Below, in pieces: positions 48,019 through 62,556 of a stretch of 64,000 nucleotides of DNA. The position numbers and the translations under genes are program-made. The stretch's first letter is position 1; every line of letters begins with the position of its first letter. The notes beneath the pieces were generated by a model, which saw only the letters and a list, made by a program, of their open reading frames with translations, was not told the DNA's origin and did not search any database. Source of the stretch: Unio delphinus (taxonomy: Eukaryota > Mollusca > Bivalvia > Unionida > Unionidae); the NCBI GenBank assembly GCA_029339505.1, contig JAQISU010000033.1:558001-622000 (forward strand), given 5' to 3'.

Positions 48019-48569
48019 ACAAAAACATTTAAAAGGCAATCCGATGTACAACATAGCACTGTATTATCCACAGATACCATAAATCAGTTTTAGACTGACG
48101 TCATGCGTGTTAATTCTGAGTAATAAGTGATATACTTTGTTATAAATTATGTAGAGAATGTGGCGATTGAAACATTGTTTTATGAAAATATTTCATTATG
48201 AAAAACAGAAATCGTGTTATCTATGTCCATATTTGCAATTCTTGTTTAGATTTTGTCTCAGTATGACTTTGTTGAGCACTTCAGTTGACTTACAAAAGGT
48301 CACCTTCCAACTTGTTCTTCACAAAGGTAAATTTATGATTACTGAGGTTATAAGAGTCATCGTGAAGCATCTGCGTCAAGAGACATATTTTGTGCATGTG
48401 GGTTTTAAATCTTTTGTCTGGACGAAACAGCCTGAACTGTTAATTATTCTCATAGCATGATAGTCTAAACTGAGAACGTCGGTGGGTCAGGATGATACAT
48501 TTTCATGGTATCGGTATAAATGCAAACATTAATGAGGCCCCGTAGCGGACAAAAGCCGATCCAATCAGA

Positions 48570-49050
48570 ACGTTTACGTTGAAATTCGAACGTCATATGT
48601 CCAAAATTCCGATTTCACGTGCTGTATAAAGAATGCTTATCCTTAAAATTCCATTTTCTAGGTCTCGGTTTCAGACTGTATACGTTTAATAAAACAGTGG
48701 TAGTTGAAGAGTATATTTTCTATGTCGAGGTTATAGATTATGTCGTTTGAATTATACGGCAGTGGTTGAAATTTCATACGTCGAGAATTCTTAATATAAG
48801 TATTAGTTTAAAGACTTTATGTTGAAATTTCCATTTCATATGTTGCGTGTTTAGATTTCATCTGTTGAAATAGCGCTAATTGAAAATTCGAAGTCCAATG
48901 TCGAGTTTTCAGATTGTATCTTCTGAACTACACGGCGATTGTTGAAGTTTTATTGTCATATGTAAAGAGTTTCAATTTAACATGTTGAATCTCATTGATT
49001 GTGCTGAACGTTCCATTTCATGTTGAATTATACAGTGGTGGTTGGACCTG
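48570..49050. repeat. ~60-bp degenerate tandem repeat, about eight copies
   Basis: Unit starts resembling ATGTCGAG fall near 48660, 48721, 48777, 48839, 48898, 48959 and 49019 (spacing 56-62 bp). Each unit carries TTCAGATTGTAT, TGTTGAA and a TTCCATTTCAT end. Confidence 0.82.
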
Positions 49051-50186
49051 AAATTGAATAAGATAAATCGCATACCTACTCTAGCATCAACACATTTCCA
49101 CGAAATTGAATAAATGATACATAATATAGAACCTAGTCATATATCAACCAGTTGCATACAACAATCAAAGAAAAGAATATTACGTTATATAATTTTTCCC
49201 TTTGAAGAAGAACTGTTTGACACAGATCGAAAGTTCATGTCTCTTTCTCAAACCAGTTTTAAGATATCCGGCCAATTTCAATGAATCGGAACACTGGTAC
49301 CTTTGATGTTTTAACACTGATATGGAAGATATTGAGAATAAAGGTCGAAATGACATTTCCCAAATACTCCCCTTGTATAAACGTGATAAAGTATTTATGC
49401 TCGGTGCATTCAACTTTAAGGTTCAATGCTTATTCAAAGTTCAACTTCACATCGTTCCTCTTTACGCATGCCGAATGCAATTAGGTTATATTAATAATCT
49501 GTTGTAATCCCGACTGAGACTGATTATTTAACCTACACATATCTGCGAGTTTTAAGTCTGGAATTTATGAACATTATTATTGTTAACATGGCCAGCATTT
49601 GTTATGCTACATTATTTTACTTGTATGTTGTCTCGTTTTCGAAATCGTTTTGAAATACTTTTGAGCAGATTTGGCATGCGCATGTGAAACAGTAAACTTA
49701 TATGTCGAGACTGATGAATTGGGAGCAGATGCATATTTATTTTGTTGACAAAATATCGACGTCGTTGTAAGTTAGATACGCCTGTTAAAATTATACGCAC
49801 TGAAAATTCTGAAAACATGTAGAAAATTATGATAAAGCTTTGAATTTAAAAATATTTGTTATCTCTTGACTTGAAATGACCAAGCTCATTTGTGTTTTGC
49901 CTAAAAACGGCAAACGAAGAATAATAAATAAAAAAATAGCTTGAGGGCAAGTTAGATTATAATTTCGTCTCTACCTTCTTACTCCACCCACAAAGATTAA
50001 ATACAAATGCTTATCAAGAAAAACGTTTAATGAAATATGAGATAAGACAACGAGTGTACAAATAGTTGTCCAAAAAAGTTTATTGAAATGTTAGATAAGA
50101 CAATGTCTTTCATGATGGTAGGTTCCTGTCTTAGAATTGTTTAATGTCTAAATGGACCTTAAAATAGCACTAGTAACTTTCCATTC

Positions 50187-50189
50187 CTT

Positions 50190-50228
<39 letters not shown>
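50187..50228. repeat. (TTTA)n microsatellite
   Basis: Ten TTTA units. Confidence 0.92.
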
Positions 50229-50229
<1 letters not shown>

Positions 50230-50738
50230 TTTTTCAGGTTTCAAATTGTATTTAACATCAAATATTCGAAAACCTTGCTTATCGGTATGTCGGTGTATCG
50301 AATGAATACTATGTTGACTAATTAAGATCCGCGCTTTTGAAACCAAACTAAGGCGTTCTGAAGAAAAAAAAAAATGGAACTATTTTAGTTTCATAAAATT
50401 AAAAATCAAGTTTCACTTTTTTTTTTAACTAGACGTGCTACATGTTACATGTATGCATGCAGGTAGGCATTTTTGTGTACATATGTATTCACATTTCAAA
50501 TTATCATGTCTACTGAACTTCAGGTAAGTAATATCATTGGATTAATATTGTCATAGCTCGTAATTATTCTACACATTGTTTTCATGTCTTGATATATTGA
50601 TAGACTGCATGATTAAGCAGGGCACCAGCAACATATATGTAACTTACGTATGTAGGTATGTTTTGGACTGAACGAACCTTTTGCTGTATCACCCAATGCT
50701 CGAAATTTCAGTATCACCTTTCAGTATGACAATGATAG

Positions 50739-50827
50739 TGTATGTATGTATGTATGTATGTATGTATGTATGTATGTATGTATGTATGTATGTATGTATG
50801 TATGTATGTATGTATGTATGTATGTAT
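50739..50827. repeat. (TATG)n microsatellite
   Basis: About 22 uninterrupted TATG units, giving open frames in several phases on both strands. Confidence 0.95.
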
Positions 50828-50987
50828 CGACCTTGTACACTGTACAAGCCTTTTGCTGTGTCACCCAACAGTATTACGTGCAATTTGTCGGTGGTAGCGT
50901 CGTGCGTCAATTACAGACAGACATGAGCAAGCATATTCTAGACTTTACAGAGCAGTTAATGTATAGTTACTTGAGAAAAACTATATG

Positions 50988-53750
50988 ACAATAGGACATG
51001 CCCAATTCGATAAATGTACAGTGTTATCATGATTTTGCCAACACAGACTTAAAATTTCGCTGATAAAATGCCCATATCAAGGTTATTTACATAGTGTTAT
51101 GTAGAACGTAGGAGTATACAAAACATCATGATGTCACCAACAGCGATTTAAATAAACAAGGCCTAGTCTGTTTGCTACGTACTACTGTTTCCGCCGTTTC
51201 ACTTACCTAAAACATTATCTTTTCTCGTCTGGTTTGTCTGTGCTCATGATCACTCCTACCCACCCTGAAACTACGTTAGTTTCATTTCCAAAGGCTAATT
51301 TGCATTTGCTTACACTTGCTTGTGGCGGTACTTTGGTAATTTTGTTTATCCACTTTCGGTTCGATGCTTAAAATAATTACATTTCCAAAAATATCGTTTT
51401 ATTTATTCTCTAGCGTAATGACATCAAAAGAATGTAAATGTGCTGTTGGATTAGAAACTGTCTTGAAGATTTTCATAAAATAGATGTTAATCCTGTTGCA
51501 AAAGATCTAAGCGTTTGTGTAAATGTAACGGATGTGTGGCTTTCAAAACTTCCATTAATTAATTGCAATTATTATGGTGTCGATTTCAAATACTTCTGTT
51601 GTTTTCTACATTATGTGCATTTTCTAATCTAAACTGTAGGGCGAAGAAGCTTTCGGACGTGACAATATTCTAAGCACACAAATTTCAATATTGCAGGGGA
51701 AATATAAGTATGAGAACTTTGTGTGTGTGTGAAATCAGCGGTTTTCTTGGAACAGTATCCCAACAACAGTGTTTGCTTTATCTTTTGCATTATGCCTGAC
51801 GCCATTTTACATAGAGCTGGAATATCGTTTTTTTTTTTATTAGGGCAAACAATATCACATGTTATGTGATTTATGGTGACATGTGATTTAATTTTTCGGG
51901 AGATGGGTACCAGATAGATACCCCCCCCCCCCCCCACACACACACACACACTTTCGAAGAAAAAAAAGAGGAATAAAAGGTGTTTTTATGTTTTGATGTT
52001 TTAACCCCTGACTTGTAGTTTGGTGTTTTTTCTTTTTCTTTTATTTTTCAAATAATTGTGATCAAAATTTAATTTTAAATTTTGACGTTTTTTTTCTTAG
52101 TGTTTCTTATAGGGTTGTTTTTCCGAGTAAGTTTTAATCACCTATCTCGAAATACCTTCCCCAGTTCTTTTTGTCGACCTTGGCTAGAGGTCACCTTTGT
52201 CCCATGTGGGCTATTTGTGTTTATGCGATATAGTTTTTTTTGTGGGGTTAGCCTTTTATCTTTCAATTCATCCCAGTTGTCTTACACAATTTGATCCTTA
52301 TAATTAGATCGTTGGGATATTAATTTTAAAGACTATACTTTTTTTTTTACAATAATTTTGAATTTCGGCGAAGTACGGGGTGTTGTTTTTTTTCAACAAA
52401 ACAAAACTATTGTTTTTATGATTGCATTTTTTTGGTTTGTTTCGTTCTTCGCATTTGCTATTTATTCAGTATTGATGAGTTCGACTGTCCTTCTCCCGAC
52501 TCGAGCTTAGTCGTCTCTGTTTATTTATGTATTTAATATTTACTGTTGCCAAGTTTATCTTAAAGGTTCAAGGTACTAACACGTTTGGTTATCTGTGCAG
52601 TATGGTACAGGAGGTAAAAAAATATAGAGAAGATATTCTATATGTATATTGTGTTCCTGATTGTATCTTACATATCACTTAATGGGGCCTTTTCCCAACT
52701 CTTTCACAGGCCTGTCCACTGCGCGTGGCGCCATGTGAAGTATCCTTATGACGCCATCATCATGTATTTTTCCCATTAATGGTCCCTGTTTCCCTGTACC
52801 CTAAGTCTAAGTGATAGTAAGAGTAAAGGTAAAAGTATAAAGTATAAGTATAAAGTAAGGTCAAGTTATTGTCAATATTAAATCAATTATTTATTAATGG
52901 TCATTATTTGACCACATGCTAGCATTGTTTTAGTTATATTGTCAGTAATTAGTTTGATTACGTTTTTGTTAAAGTTTCCATCAAGATAGATAATCTGCTT
53001 CCGATTGTATTTTTCTATTTTAAAGACTACTATGTGATTTAAGGACTGGCAGGGAAGGAAATTTGAGTAAAACTATTCACAGCAAATGGCTAGGTGGCAG
53101 GGTCCAGTTTTGTAAATTGTCCTATGGCATATTTCTTAACTTTAGGCTAAGGTGTGACTTTTTCAGCTATTATTGTTTACTAATTAAAGATATGGATGTA
53201 ATTGTAAATTAGGTGTTCCGGGCTTGTGTTGTTCTTGAAATTTATGCAGGCATGTACACCTTCCATAGTTACTCTGTAGTATGTTGATAGTGAAATACCA
53301 ATAGTCGGCTAGGAAAAAGAGCTAGTCTCCCACTGCAGTAAACACATTTGTTTGGTGAAAGTAGAATATCTCAATAACGTTTTTGATGTCAACTATTTTC
53401 AATAACATCAGACTATTTAGTGCACACTGTTTTGCAGAACTGTCATCTAGGAAAAGGGCGTGTGTTTTTGCACTGTAAGCATCACATGGTGTCAAGAATG
53501 ACTTTCAGACATAGGTATATAAAAGTATGGTTCTTTTTTACCTCACTTGTGTATGTGATCTTTTATGATTTTTTTCTACTAGGTTTCTGATTGCGACATT
53601 AAATTTGTAAATAAAATCTAGCCCCTGCCCTCTTAGCAGGAATCCTCGCCCAATCCCCAACCCCCGCTAAAACTCCGCCAAGGAATAAAACTATTGTAGG
53701 TCTATCCGGATATAAACATGGAGGAAGCGAAGAATTTAATACAAATATAT
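50988..53750. other. Intergenic sequence, low complexity
   Basis: No supported gene. It contains a poly-C/(CA)n tract at 51920-51951 and a short AGTATAA-rich patch near 52820-52858. Confidence 0.5.
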
Positions 53751-53756
53751 TTTACA

Positions 53757-54180
53757 TGGTATCCAGTTATTGTTGCAATGTTAAATTTTGTCTATTAAAC
53801 GCGCTGTTTTGTTTCACAATGATACAATTTATCATTGCAATGGTAGTTATATTCTGTTGCAACGATAGTCACCTACCGTTACAATGATATTCATATATCG
53901 GTATATTAGTACTTGCTGTTGTTGCAGTGCGATATCTTACCGTTGTAACTGCAAGACTCTGTTATGGTGGGAGAAAAAAAGCTCAAATTATATCCTTGTC
54001 TTATATAATGTTACTATTGCACGGATTTTAAAAAAAAAAGATGCAACAACAATAATGTTAAAAAATATACTGTTGCAACAGTAGAATATATTGATACAAC
54101 GGCAAACTTTACCATTGAACAAATTACCATTGCATCAAACAATTAGTGTATCTGTTTGAACACCGTTGCAAATGTCGGAG
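53757..54180. repeat. Cluster of GTTGCAA-type degenerate repeats
   Basis: More than ten variants of CCGTTGCAAC / ATTGCAATGATA occur on both strands at irregular 20-40 bp spacing (for example 53774, 53839, 53858, 53877, 53918, 54073, 54130, 54163). Confidence 0.6.
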
Positions 54181-54465
54181 TAGTACACCGTAATGCTAAA
54201 ATGTATTTCGCAAAGAGCAGTAAATTATTCATCTGAAAAATTTGGAATAATTTTAAACAGAAAAGCAGCAAAGTGTCAAAAAATGCGGTTTCCACTATAT
54301 TTTAACTACATTGATCACGTGACTAGTACTAGTACATGCTACGTCATTTTGGTAAGATTGTATATGGAAAAAGCCTGAGATGTTACGAATGTGATTTGGT
54401 TACTGCATGGCCAAGCTTCTCGCGAATATAGGAGAAGATGAAAGGAATAATCCACATTAAGACAT

Positions 54466-54466
<1 letters not shown>

Positions 54467-54502
<36 letters not shown>

Positions 54503-54503
54503 T
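54467..54503. repeat. Compound microsatellite (TA)n(CA)n
   Basis: TA run to 54485, then CA run. Confidence 0.9.
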
Positions 54504-55991
54504 CAAATGACCACAAGCCTTTTCATTTGCATTATTAATTATTTTACAAATTTTTTGTATCGTTACAGTAACCAGAAAATAACTCGACTTACCGCGTGTT
54601 TGAGGCGCCCGTTCAGACTGATATCTTAACAACATAATTTAGTACATATATACTTAACCTGGAATAGCTTATGCATCAATTAGGATTGCAATATGCTCGT
54701 ACAAATTAACACTACATGTCAATGATAGTCATATTTAGAAAGGGGCACCCGCGACATTATTTTTGGGAGGGGGAGCACGGCAACTATGTAGTGGTAAGCT
54801 CTTTTACGGATGTAGTCCAGAACATATTTAGACGTGAACTCCTGGGGAATGAACCAAGTCTGCTCCCCGCATGCACCCATGACATTTAGTATCATCTGAA
54901 TTTGACATCAGAATGACGGCATTTTTATACATTTTATTGTTATTTTTTATACATTTTATTTCATTGTGTTAATAATAGGAATATTTAAGGTTTTGCAACA
55001 ATAAAAATGACCTATTTTCAGAAAATAATATCTTCTCCGATTTGTTTGTTTCCTTTTTTCTTTATCTGTTTGTCTTTTTCAAATAATGAGCAAGGATTCA
55101 TTATATTCGAAAACAAAAGACATCTTTGCAAGAAGCATTTGTTCTAGATTATGACTGATTATGCTTTGTAGTAAAGGATATTCTTGTAATGCAAAATATG
55201 ATGAAAACCAGAGATGGGGGAGTCATGTGACCAGTGTCGAATGACTTATCCCTTCATTTAGTATTCTCATGGTGTAATGAAATGTCTTTTCCTTGATTTT
55301 CATCAAGGAGTGAATAACATATCTGAGCAACAATACAACTTGTTTGTATCTAGCATGTTTTTTTCTGCGCAGCGGTTGTGCGTGTTTCCACAATAATAAC
55401 CAAATTAATAGAGATGAACTGACACCGTAAACACAGCCATAAAGCACTAAGACTTGATGCAGCAACTCTTTATTTATACAAGATAAATTATTGTCAGAGG
55501 TCAAGGGCGCCAACCTTCCGTTACACTTTACAAGACATGCCGCACGAATGTGGACTACTTGAATATATAACTAACTATGCGCGCTGTAAATAGTTGGTCC
55601 AAGCCTCTGCGGCGTAATCGGTATAGAACTTTTCACAATAATATATTATAGGTCTGAACTCATGCAGCATATAAAGAGTTATGTATATTTACACATGGGA
55701 ATGAAATAATTCGTCTAACACAAACAGCCTTGGCTATAATAGTCGCATCTGGTTAAATATTATCACAGTATGAAAGTATGAGCTATCGACATTACGGTCT
55801 TTGGCTCTAATATACTCCGGTGTAGAGTTCACACAGGAAGAAAACAGCAAGAAAAGAATATCTGGACTCGTTTCATAAGGGAAGTGTCCTTAAGTTAGCA
55901 GCTGGGAGCTCTCTTTTCTTGTTCCATTTTCCCAAGGAATATTATGAGCAACATTGAGAGAAATAAGTCCGGCATGCTAACTCGATTTTAA

Positions 55992-56067
55992 TAGCCACGT
56001 CCAAAAACAATGGCTACTAATTCTCTCTCTCTCTCTCTCTGTCTCTGTCTCTCTCTCTCTCTCTGTC

Positions 56068-56098
<31 letters not shown>

Positions 56099-56124
56099 AG
56101 CCACGTCGAAGAACAATGGCTACT

Positions 56125-56202
<78 letters not shown>
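55992..56202. repeat. Duplicated flank plus (TC)n microsatellites
   Basis: TAGCCACGTC and AACAATGGCTACTAATTC occur at 55992-56020 and 56098-56129, each followed by a TC run (the first with TGTC interruptions). This is a two-copy tandem of about 106 bp. Confidence 0.9.
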
Positions 56203-56204
<2 letters not shown>

Positions 56205-56219
56205 ATATTTAACAGGTGC

Positions 56220-58900
56220 AAGGCCTTCTAAATAACTAAGCCACCATGATACTTGAATTAAAAGTTATTACAAAGTTATTACAAAGTGATTACAAAGGAC
56301 CTTGCAACTGACTAAACTACTTACAACTAGTATAAATTTTATAACCTTTATTATTTTGCTCCTCATTATACATCCATGAAAACACATCCAACATTTTCTT
56401 TCTTAAACGACTTCGACACTGACACTACGGAACACAGACGATAATATTCGAGTCAATAACCACCGGTAACCTTGAAAGATCAGGTGCACACCGTCACCAC
56501 TCATGTACACGCTCCGGAACCCACGAATATTACAAAATTTGACATATCCGTTATAAGCAAGCACAAGGCAAGTTCTTGATTGATTCGACAGGCCATGCAC
56601 AAATATTGACATATGCCCGTTTCCCCTGGGTCGGAATCGAGGCAACATGGGCCCCACGCAGAGGAATAAAATTCCTGCCCGCAACAATACATCACCTATT
56701 AAAAATATACAGCTGCATTGACTTTTATTTCGTTTTATGTCGTAAAAATACAGGTGTATTTAAAAGTACGCAATAGTTTTAACGATTCATCAGCCATTGA
56801 TTGTTGGGGGGAGGGGGGGGAGTTTGCTTCTTTTTCGGCCGTGTCAATATCCGTGTTTTCTCGCTATCTTTGAAGAATTCCCTTGACTATGAGATTTCAA
56901 AACCCTTAGGAAACATATGGCACATTATGCAAATTAAGTCCATTTATTAAATAACCCTTTTTCAATGTATTTCCTTCATGGTGTTCTTGTGATATTTAGC
57001 AGAAAAGATACAAATTACTGCATATTGTAATATTTGTCATTTGCTGTTTTTCCATACACAGTCTCAAACTTTATCGTCTTTGAAATCTATTCCCTTGTTC
57101 TGTCGCAAGTTTCGGCTGGTACTTGTTCAAATGGACACAGCATTTCTATGCTTTAGATTGTAACTGATACATTTAGGATCCTTTATTTTTCAAGGCCTAA
57201 AACGCAAACAATACGCCTCACAGTTGCTATCCCCACTGTAGTTACACGCACTTACATGCATTGACGTCACGCAGGTATGTGACTGTACTACCTAATTAAA
57301 TTTCGTAATTTGATCATGAACAGATCGTAGGTCGTCACTTTTGTCAGTTTTAACCGTTAATTCCTTCCAAACACTATACTTAAACAAGCAACAAGCTTTA
57401 GACATTTGTCAGTAGTTTAACATGTTCAAGCATACCATACTTATATATGTATCAAATTTTATAAATTCATAATAAATGCCTATTAATTTCGTTATTCCGA
57501 TGTCTTATGTCCTCTCCCATCGCCGGCATTCGAACCATTATTAATCGTACTCCATAATCTTCCACCGAAAGTATTTTTCAAGTACGATTAAATTTGGCTG
57601 AGAAATCTCTACATCCTTTATGTGGCTTGCAAAAATTAATAATATAATAATAATATTTTGCTCCATAACTTCAAAGTTGTTAAATTTACAAAACTTAAGT
57701 CGTCCACGGCGAGCGCAATGTTAAATGCATGCCGCTTTTAGGAGACGAAATATCCCATATGCATGACAAGGTGCAGGGTTATAATGCAGGGTTTGACTCT
57801 ATAAATAACATTTTTTTAATATAAAATATTGATATTATTAAGATCATGACCTAAGCATGTGTCCCCAACTTGTCGGTGCCTCTATTTCGTGCAACTTCTT
57901 TGCCCTGGCATTGCAATGCAGAGCGATGAAAGCCGAAACAGACAAGATAACCCAGAACACCACGTACCTTGATCTAACACAACTGTTTTCTTTAATCATA
58001 ATATTTGTTATCAACACACCTGAGCAACAAAGTAAAGGTCAGCCAGTATTCTTTATCAAAGCGCCAAACAAGCCCCTGCAAGATCTTAAACATAACAAAA
58101 AGAACGACTAGACTAGAAATGTGTTCATCAGACACCTTTACACTCCTCCCCGCCTCATCTGCACCTTAAATCGTACTCTGTATAGCCAAGTCTTGTTACA
58201 AAATCTAGATAACTAATTTTTATCTAAAATTCCGCAGAAAATAATGTACTTTGTTCTCTGATTCATTAACTCATTACTGTCCAAAACTTCCTTGGAAACA
58301 CTGGCAAAGGTTGAGATAAATCTCATTGTGTGGAGAACAATGTTAAATTCATGCCATCATTACTGCACACTTTAGGGACTATTTGTTGACAAGAAAATGA
58401 CATTTGAGTATACGTCATGCTATGCAAGAAATTTCTGCGCAAATGCAGTCGGGTTGGTGGCAATGCATAAAGATACCAGATAACAAAAATTCGCACTTTT
58501 CTTCCTTCAGCACGGTTTCAGTCTCGGAATACAATATCTAACATATATATGATTGCAAGTGGAGTCTTGGTCTAGCATGCGAGTGTGCGATGTATCTGTT
58601 TCGATATTTGGCGAGTTTTTCGATGCCCTCAAATGTTATTTAAATGTTCATTATTTAGTAATATCTGCGGCCATATAAGTCTATCAGAACAAATGTGTGT
58701 TGCTGCTATTCCTAATATCATAGCTGATATTTCAATAATTTGCAGTAAAATCACAATTTCAGAACGATGGTTCGAACGCAAGACTACGTGTTTCCGGCAG
58801 AGACTCTTTAAGACCTCTCAGCCATAAACAAATATGTTTCACAGGGTAAGAAAAGAAGTTTCTATGTATGCATTTTACAATTTGCTGATAGTTACAGACA
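56220..58900. other. Intergenic sequence without recognised features
   Basis: Short frames (56403-56687 minus, 57857-58111 plus, 58585-58827 plus) show no domain or splice support. Confidence 0.5.
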
Positions 58901-59004
<104 letters not shown>

Positions 59005-59938
59005 GTACACCGTTGTCTCTCATTAAGACGTCCATGTTAGGCTTACAAGTTATTCATATGCCCAAAATGTTATTCACGAAGGTGTAAATGTGTTCCTTAC
59101 ATAGGAAAAAATATATCAGCAACGGTGACCAAGAATTGTCTGCCAACGCTATTAAGTATGCAAGACACCGCTTGAGATTACACAATATACAAGGGTTGAT
59201 GTGTTCAAAGTTAACCCCAGCACAAAGTATTAGAAACAAAAGGCAATTAAATATGCATCAGATCCAATTTTGGACACAAAGCCAAGATAACTGAAAACTA
59301 AGATATATTGTAAATTCTTAAATATAGCAATATTGGCGTATCTGGCATTTTTTCTGTCTTTTTCGCTAGTATCATAGACCGGTAGTCTGCCATTTCTTCT
59401 CAAAGTAAAGCATTGACTATGCGGTAAGGACAGAGCACCATTTTGAAATTACGATATTCTTCACGTGTTATGAAAATGATGAAGTCATATATAATGGCAG
59501 CATAGGTGCATCTGCGTTTTAACAAAACCGTTGTAGAATACATTTAATGCAAGCACAGCAATCAAATAATAATACACTTTATTATTCTTATAGGAATGAA
59601 ACGGAAACATTGATCACGAACCCTCACGGTAACTACTGTTTCAGACATTTTTAATTTTTGTTTTTTCGTTCTTAGTCCTTCAAAAACATCCCTGCCGGTA
59701 CGTTATGATTGGCAGGCGGGGGGGGGGGGCGATATATGACAAGGATGTTAACAATGTTGCTGCTTCGATTGAGGTATGACATTACCTTCAAATACAAAAT
59801 AAAGATCTTACGATTATTTCAAATATTTTAATTGGAAGTAATTTTGAGACGATAATACATTGTAAATCTTACCTTTTGTAACAGCCACTAAATTTTGGGG
59901 ATTCTATGCTTCAAACAGTTTTGCAGTGATTTGATTTT

Positions 59939-59939
<1 letters not shown>

Positions 59940-59993
<54 letters not shown>
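59940..59993. repeat. Compound microsatellite (AC)n(AT)n
   Basis: AC run to 59973, then AT run to about 59992. Confidence 0.92.
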
Positions 59994-61670
59994 CGATAAA
60001 CTCGGTTTTGACTGATATTAAGAATTTGATAGAGGTTATAATATTCCTATCTGAACCAGCTAACCCCGTTAGGTACAGGGGACTTGATGAATTAGGAGGC
60101 TATGGTGTTTTCCCCAACAAGTGTTTTTTTTTAATTTGACTGACTGATAGGGAATGACACTTAAAATTCAATCTTTAATACAAGTTTAACATAGATATTT
60201 ATGTTTAAAAGAAAGGACCAGGGTGCTAGTGAAATTTCATGTAACAGAGTTGCTATTATGTTTCTCATCCATGGAATCAATCCAAATTAAAGACTTATTT
60301 TTATGTTAACTACCACTTATAATTAATAAAAAGTATGAAGGCGTGCATTATCAATGAACTTAAAAGTAAATGCCGATGAATTTTATGTCTCCTCAACCTC
60401 GCCGAAACAGAATAAAAACGTAACATATCCACGTTCGTAAGAAATGTACACTATTACGAACACAATTGGCATTACATGGCTAATTCAATAAGCGACAATG
60501 GTGAATGTCCTTCCATCCATCATTGCATACGTAATTATGCTACATGTAATGAAATAGAACAGAAAATATTCCACAGTGCACGAATAATACATATATATCA
60601 CTTTTACCAACGTGTCCTGTCTACCTGTGGGGATTTCAAATCTGAACACATCCATACATTTTTATGACTGGATAATCAAACGTGTCTGTGATCATAAGGC
60701 TTGTTTTTTTTTTCGATAGTTACGTAGCACCATCCAATAACGGGGTAACATTTGGAGATACGATTGGCCGGGGCCATTTTAAATAACGAGACACATCAGA
60801 TACAGTGCAGTCATATGTCTATGTACCAACGAGTTTCCGGCGTACATTGGCAACGTAGTTACGATCTCTGGATAAATCTGACTACAATGTGTTTCAAAAA
60901 TAGTTTTGCTCGTGTATTGTCTCCAGATTTAGCTGCAATGATTTCAGATAGGTATGTTCACACTTAGCCTTTAGAATAGTCACCGACCCAGTCCATTAAT
61001 TAGTGTCTAATGTATATCTATGAAAACAATATTGGTACGTGTCTTACTTAAGAAATATGTTTATAGAGCAGATGACAATCCATTTGTGGAATGACAGCAT
61101 TGTTTGGGTTTTTTTAATTTCTAAATCACGCAGTTTATTTACAATTGCCGTTTGCACTATTATCTAGATTAAGCCACAATCTATAACCAAGCTTGAAGAG
61201 AGACAGCAATACAGACAAAAGGCTATTGCAGAAGAAACCAAAACCTAGGCGACATAAATCCCCTCCCCCTACACACACCTGAGTTAAAATAAGCCTGAAA
61301 AAAATAGAAAACTTGAGAAGTTTTCAATTATTTATATTTTTTCCGATTACTGAAGTTGCAATAATGTTGCATGTTTTCTGCGTCTCAGTTCAACGTATAT
61401 CCCTTTGTCCTATTCGGTCAAGAACGTGCATCTCAGTGAATCATTGAATAACATAATATGTATATTAATTTAACCCACGACGTAAGTAACTTAATCTAAA
61501 ATGGGCAGTTACCTGTTGTTTCTTGTTGCATACATAAGCTTGTCATTGTTTCGACGGATGGGGCCAAATTGGTTTGATTGATTGTCTGATTTTTCTTGAA
61601 CGATGAATCAACATCTCAAAAGTTATATAATTCGAGGCAATATAGATTTCTTGCCCAGCGACACTCTTAG
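59994..61670. other. Intergenic sequence without recognised features
   Basis: Short open frames at 60476-60667 and 60752-60967 have no recognisable motif. Confidence 0.5.
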
Positions 61671-61678
61671 GTGGCAGA

Positions 61679-61764
61679 CCCGACCTGGTCTGGGTAGTAT
61701 TCGAATTTACGCCCACCCATTCGAGAGTCTGGCATGCAAACCACTGAGTCACTCAGACGTCCCT
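61679..61764 (-). mobile_element. tRNA-like SINE head fragment
   Basis: Minus strand GAGTGACTCAGTGGTTTGCA resembles box A and AAATTCGAATACTACCC a box B. No paired acceptor stem. Confidence 0.55.
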
Positions 61765-62021
61765 CCAAAGTGAGAGAAAAATAATGTATACTATCGGTAC
61801 TATGAGTTGTGAATGCTGTATACATTATCAAAGGAATGGATGTTTTTGTTTTCCAAAGGACCCAATTCCAATTCGAATATTCTCTCCATTACCCTACTCT
61901 CTTAGGCTTTTTGTACTGACGCAGTTCCAAAAACGGAATAAATTATAAAGACAGTAGAGTGCTATGAAGTTCATTTTCATCCTCACGCCTTATGGTATTA
62001 AGGACCTTACGGGCCTGATTG

Positions 62022-62240
62022 TGGCGGCCTCCATGTACAGAAGGAATGTTTGGCTATGTTGGTTGTGGCGACCTCCACGTACAGAAGGAATGTTTATCTA
62101 TGTTGGTTGTAGCGGCCTCCACGTACAGAAGGAATGTTTGGCTTTGTGGTTGTGGCGGCCTCCACATACAGAAGGAATGTTTGACTTTTTTGGTTGTAGC
62201 GGCCTCCACGTACAGAAGAAACGTTCTTTTTAGTTTTGGC
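62022..62240. repeat. 44-bp minisatellite, five copies
   Basis: Units of about 44 bp start with TGGCGGCCTCCACGTACAGA followed by AGGAATGTTTGGCT. The length is not a multiple of three, so the repeated peptide in the overlapping open frames changes frame at every unit, which argues against coding. Confidence 0.93.
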
Positions 62241-62377
62241 GGTTTCGACGAATAGAGAGAAATCTTGTTTTTGTTGCTTTTAAAGACACTTTAACACACT
62301 AATAGCCATATCAAGCTGAGTGAGTACGAGATAGCTTTCCCAATGACATACCGAAATAGCTGACCCTGACTGACAGG

Positions 62378-62449
62378 GCGAGGATCTAAATCGCGACCCT
62401 TGTTTTACGAGTCCGATGCTCAACCAACTGAGTTACAACATCACCAACT
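62378..62449 (-). mobile_element. tRNA-like sequence, probable SINE head or tRNA pseudogene
   Basis: Minus strand GTAACTCAGTTGGTTGAGCA is a good box A and D-arm. An anticodon-like CTCGTAA loop follows. The box B region (GCGATTTAGATCC) is degraded and the acceptor stem does not pair. Confidence 0.55.
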
Positions 62450-62556
62450 AAAGGAAGGACGAGTAAAATAAAATATACAATATCTCCCTACCACATTGCA
62501 AGCTGTGCATTAGAAAATACCTTGAAATTTAAAATGGGAAAACTGCGAATGCCTGT

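Noticed and set aside
57857..58111. 84-codon open frame beginning MCPQLVGASISC
   Set aside because: No domain, splice signal or conservation evidence; length fits chance.
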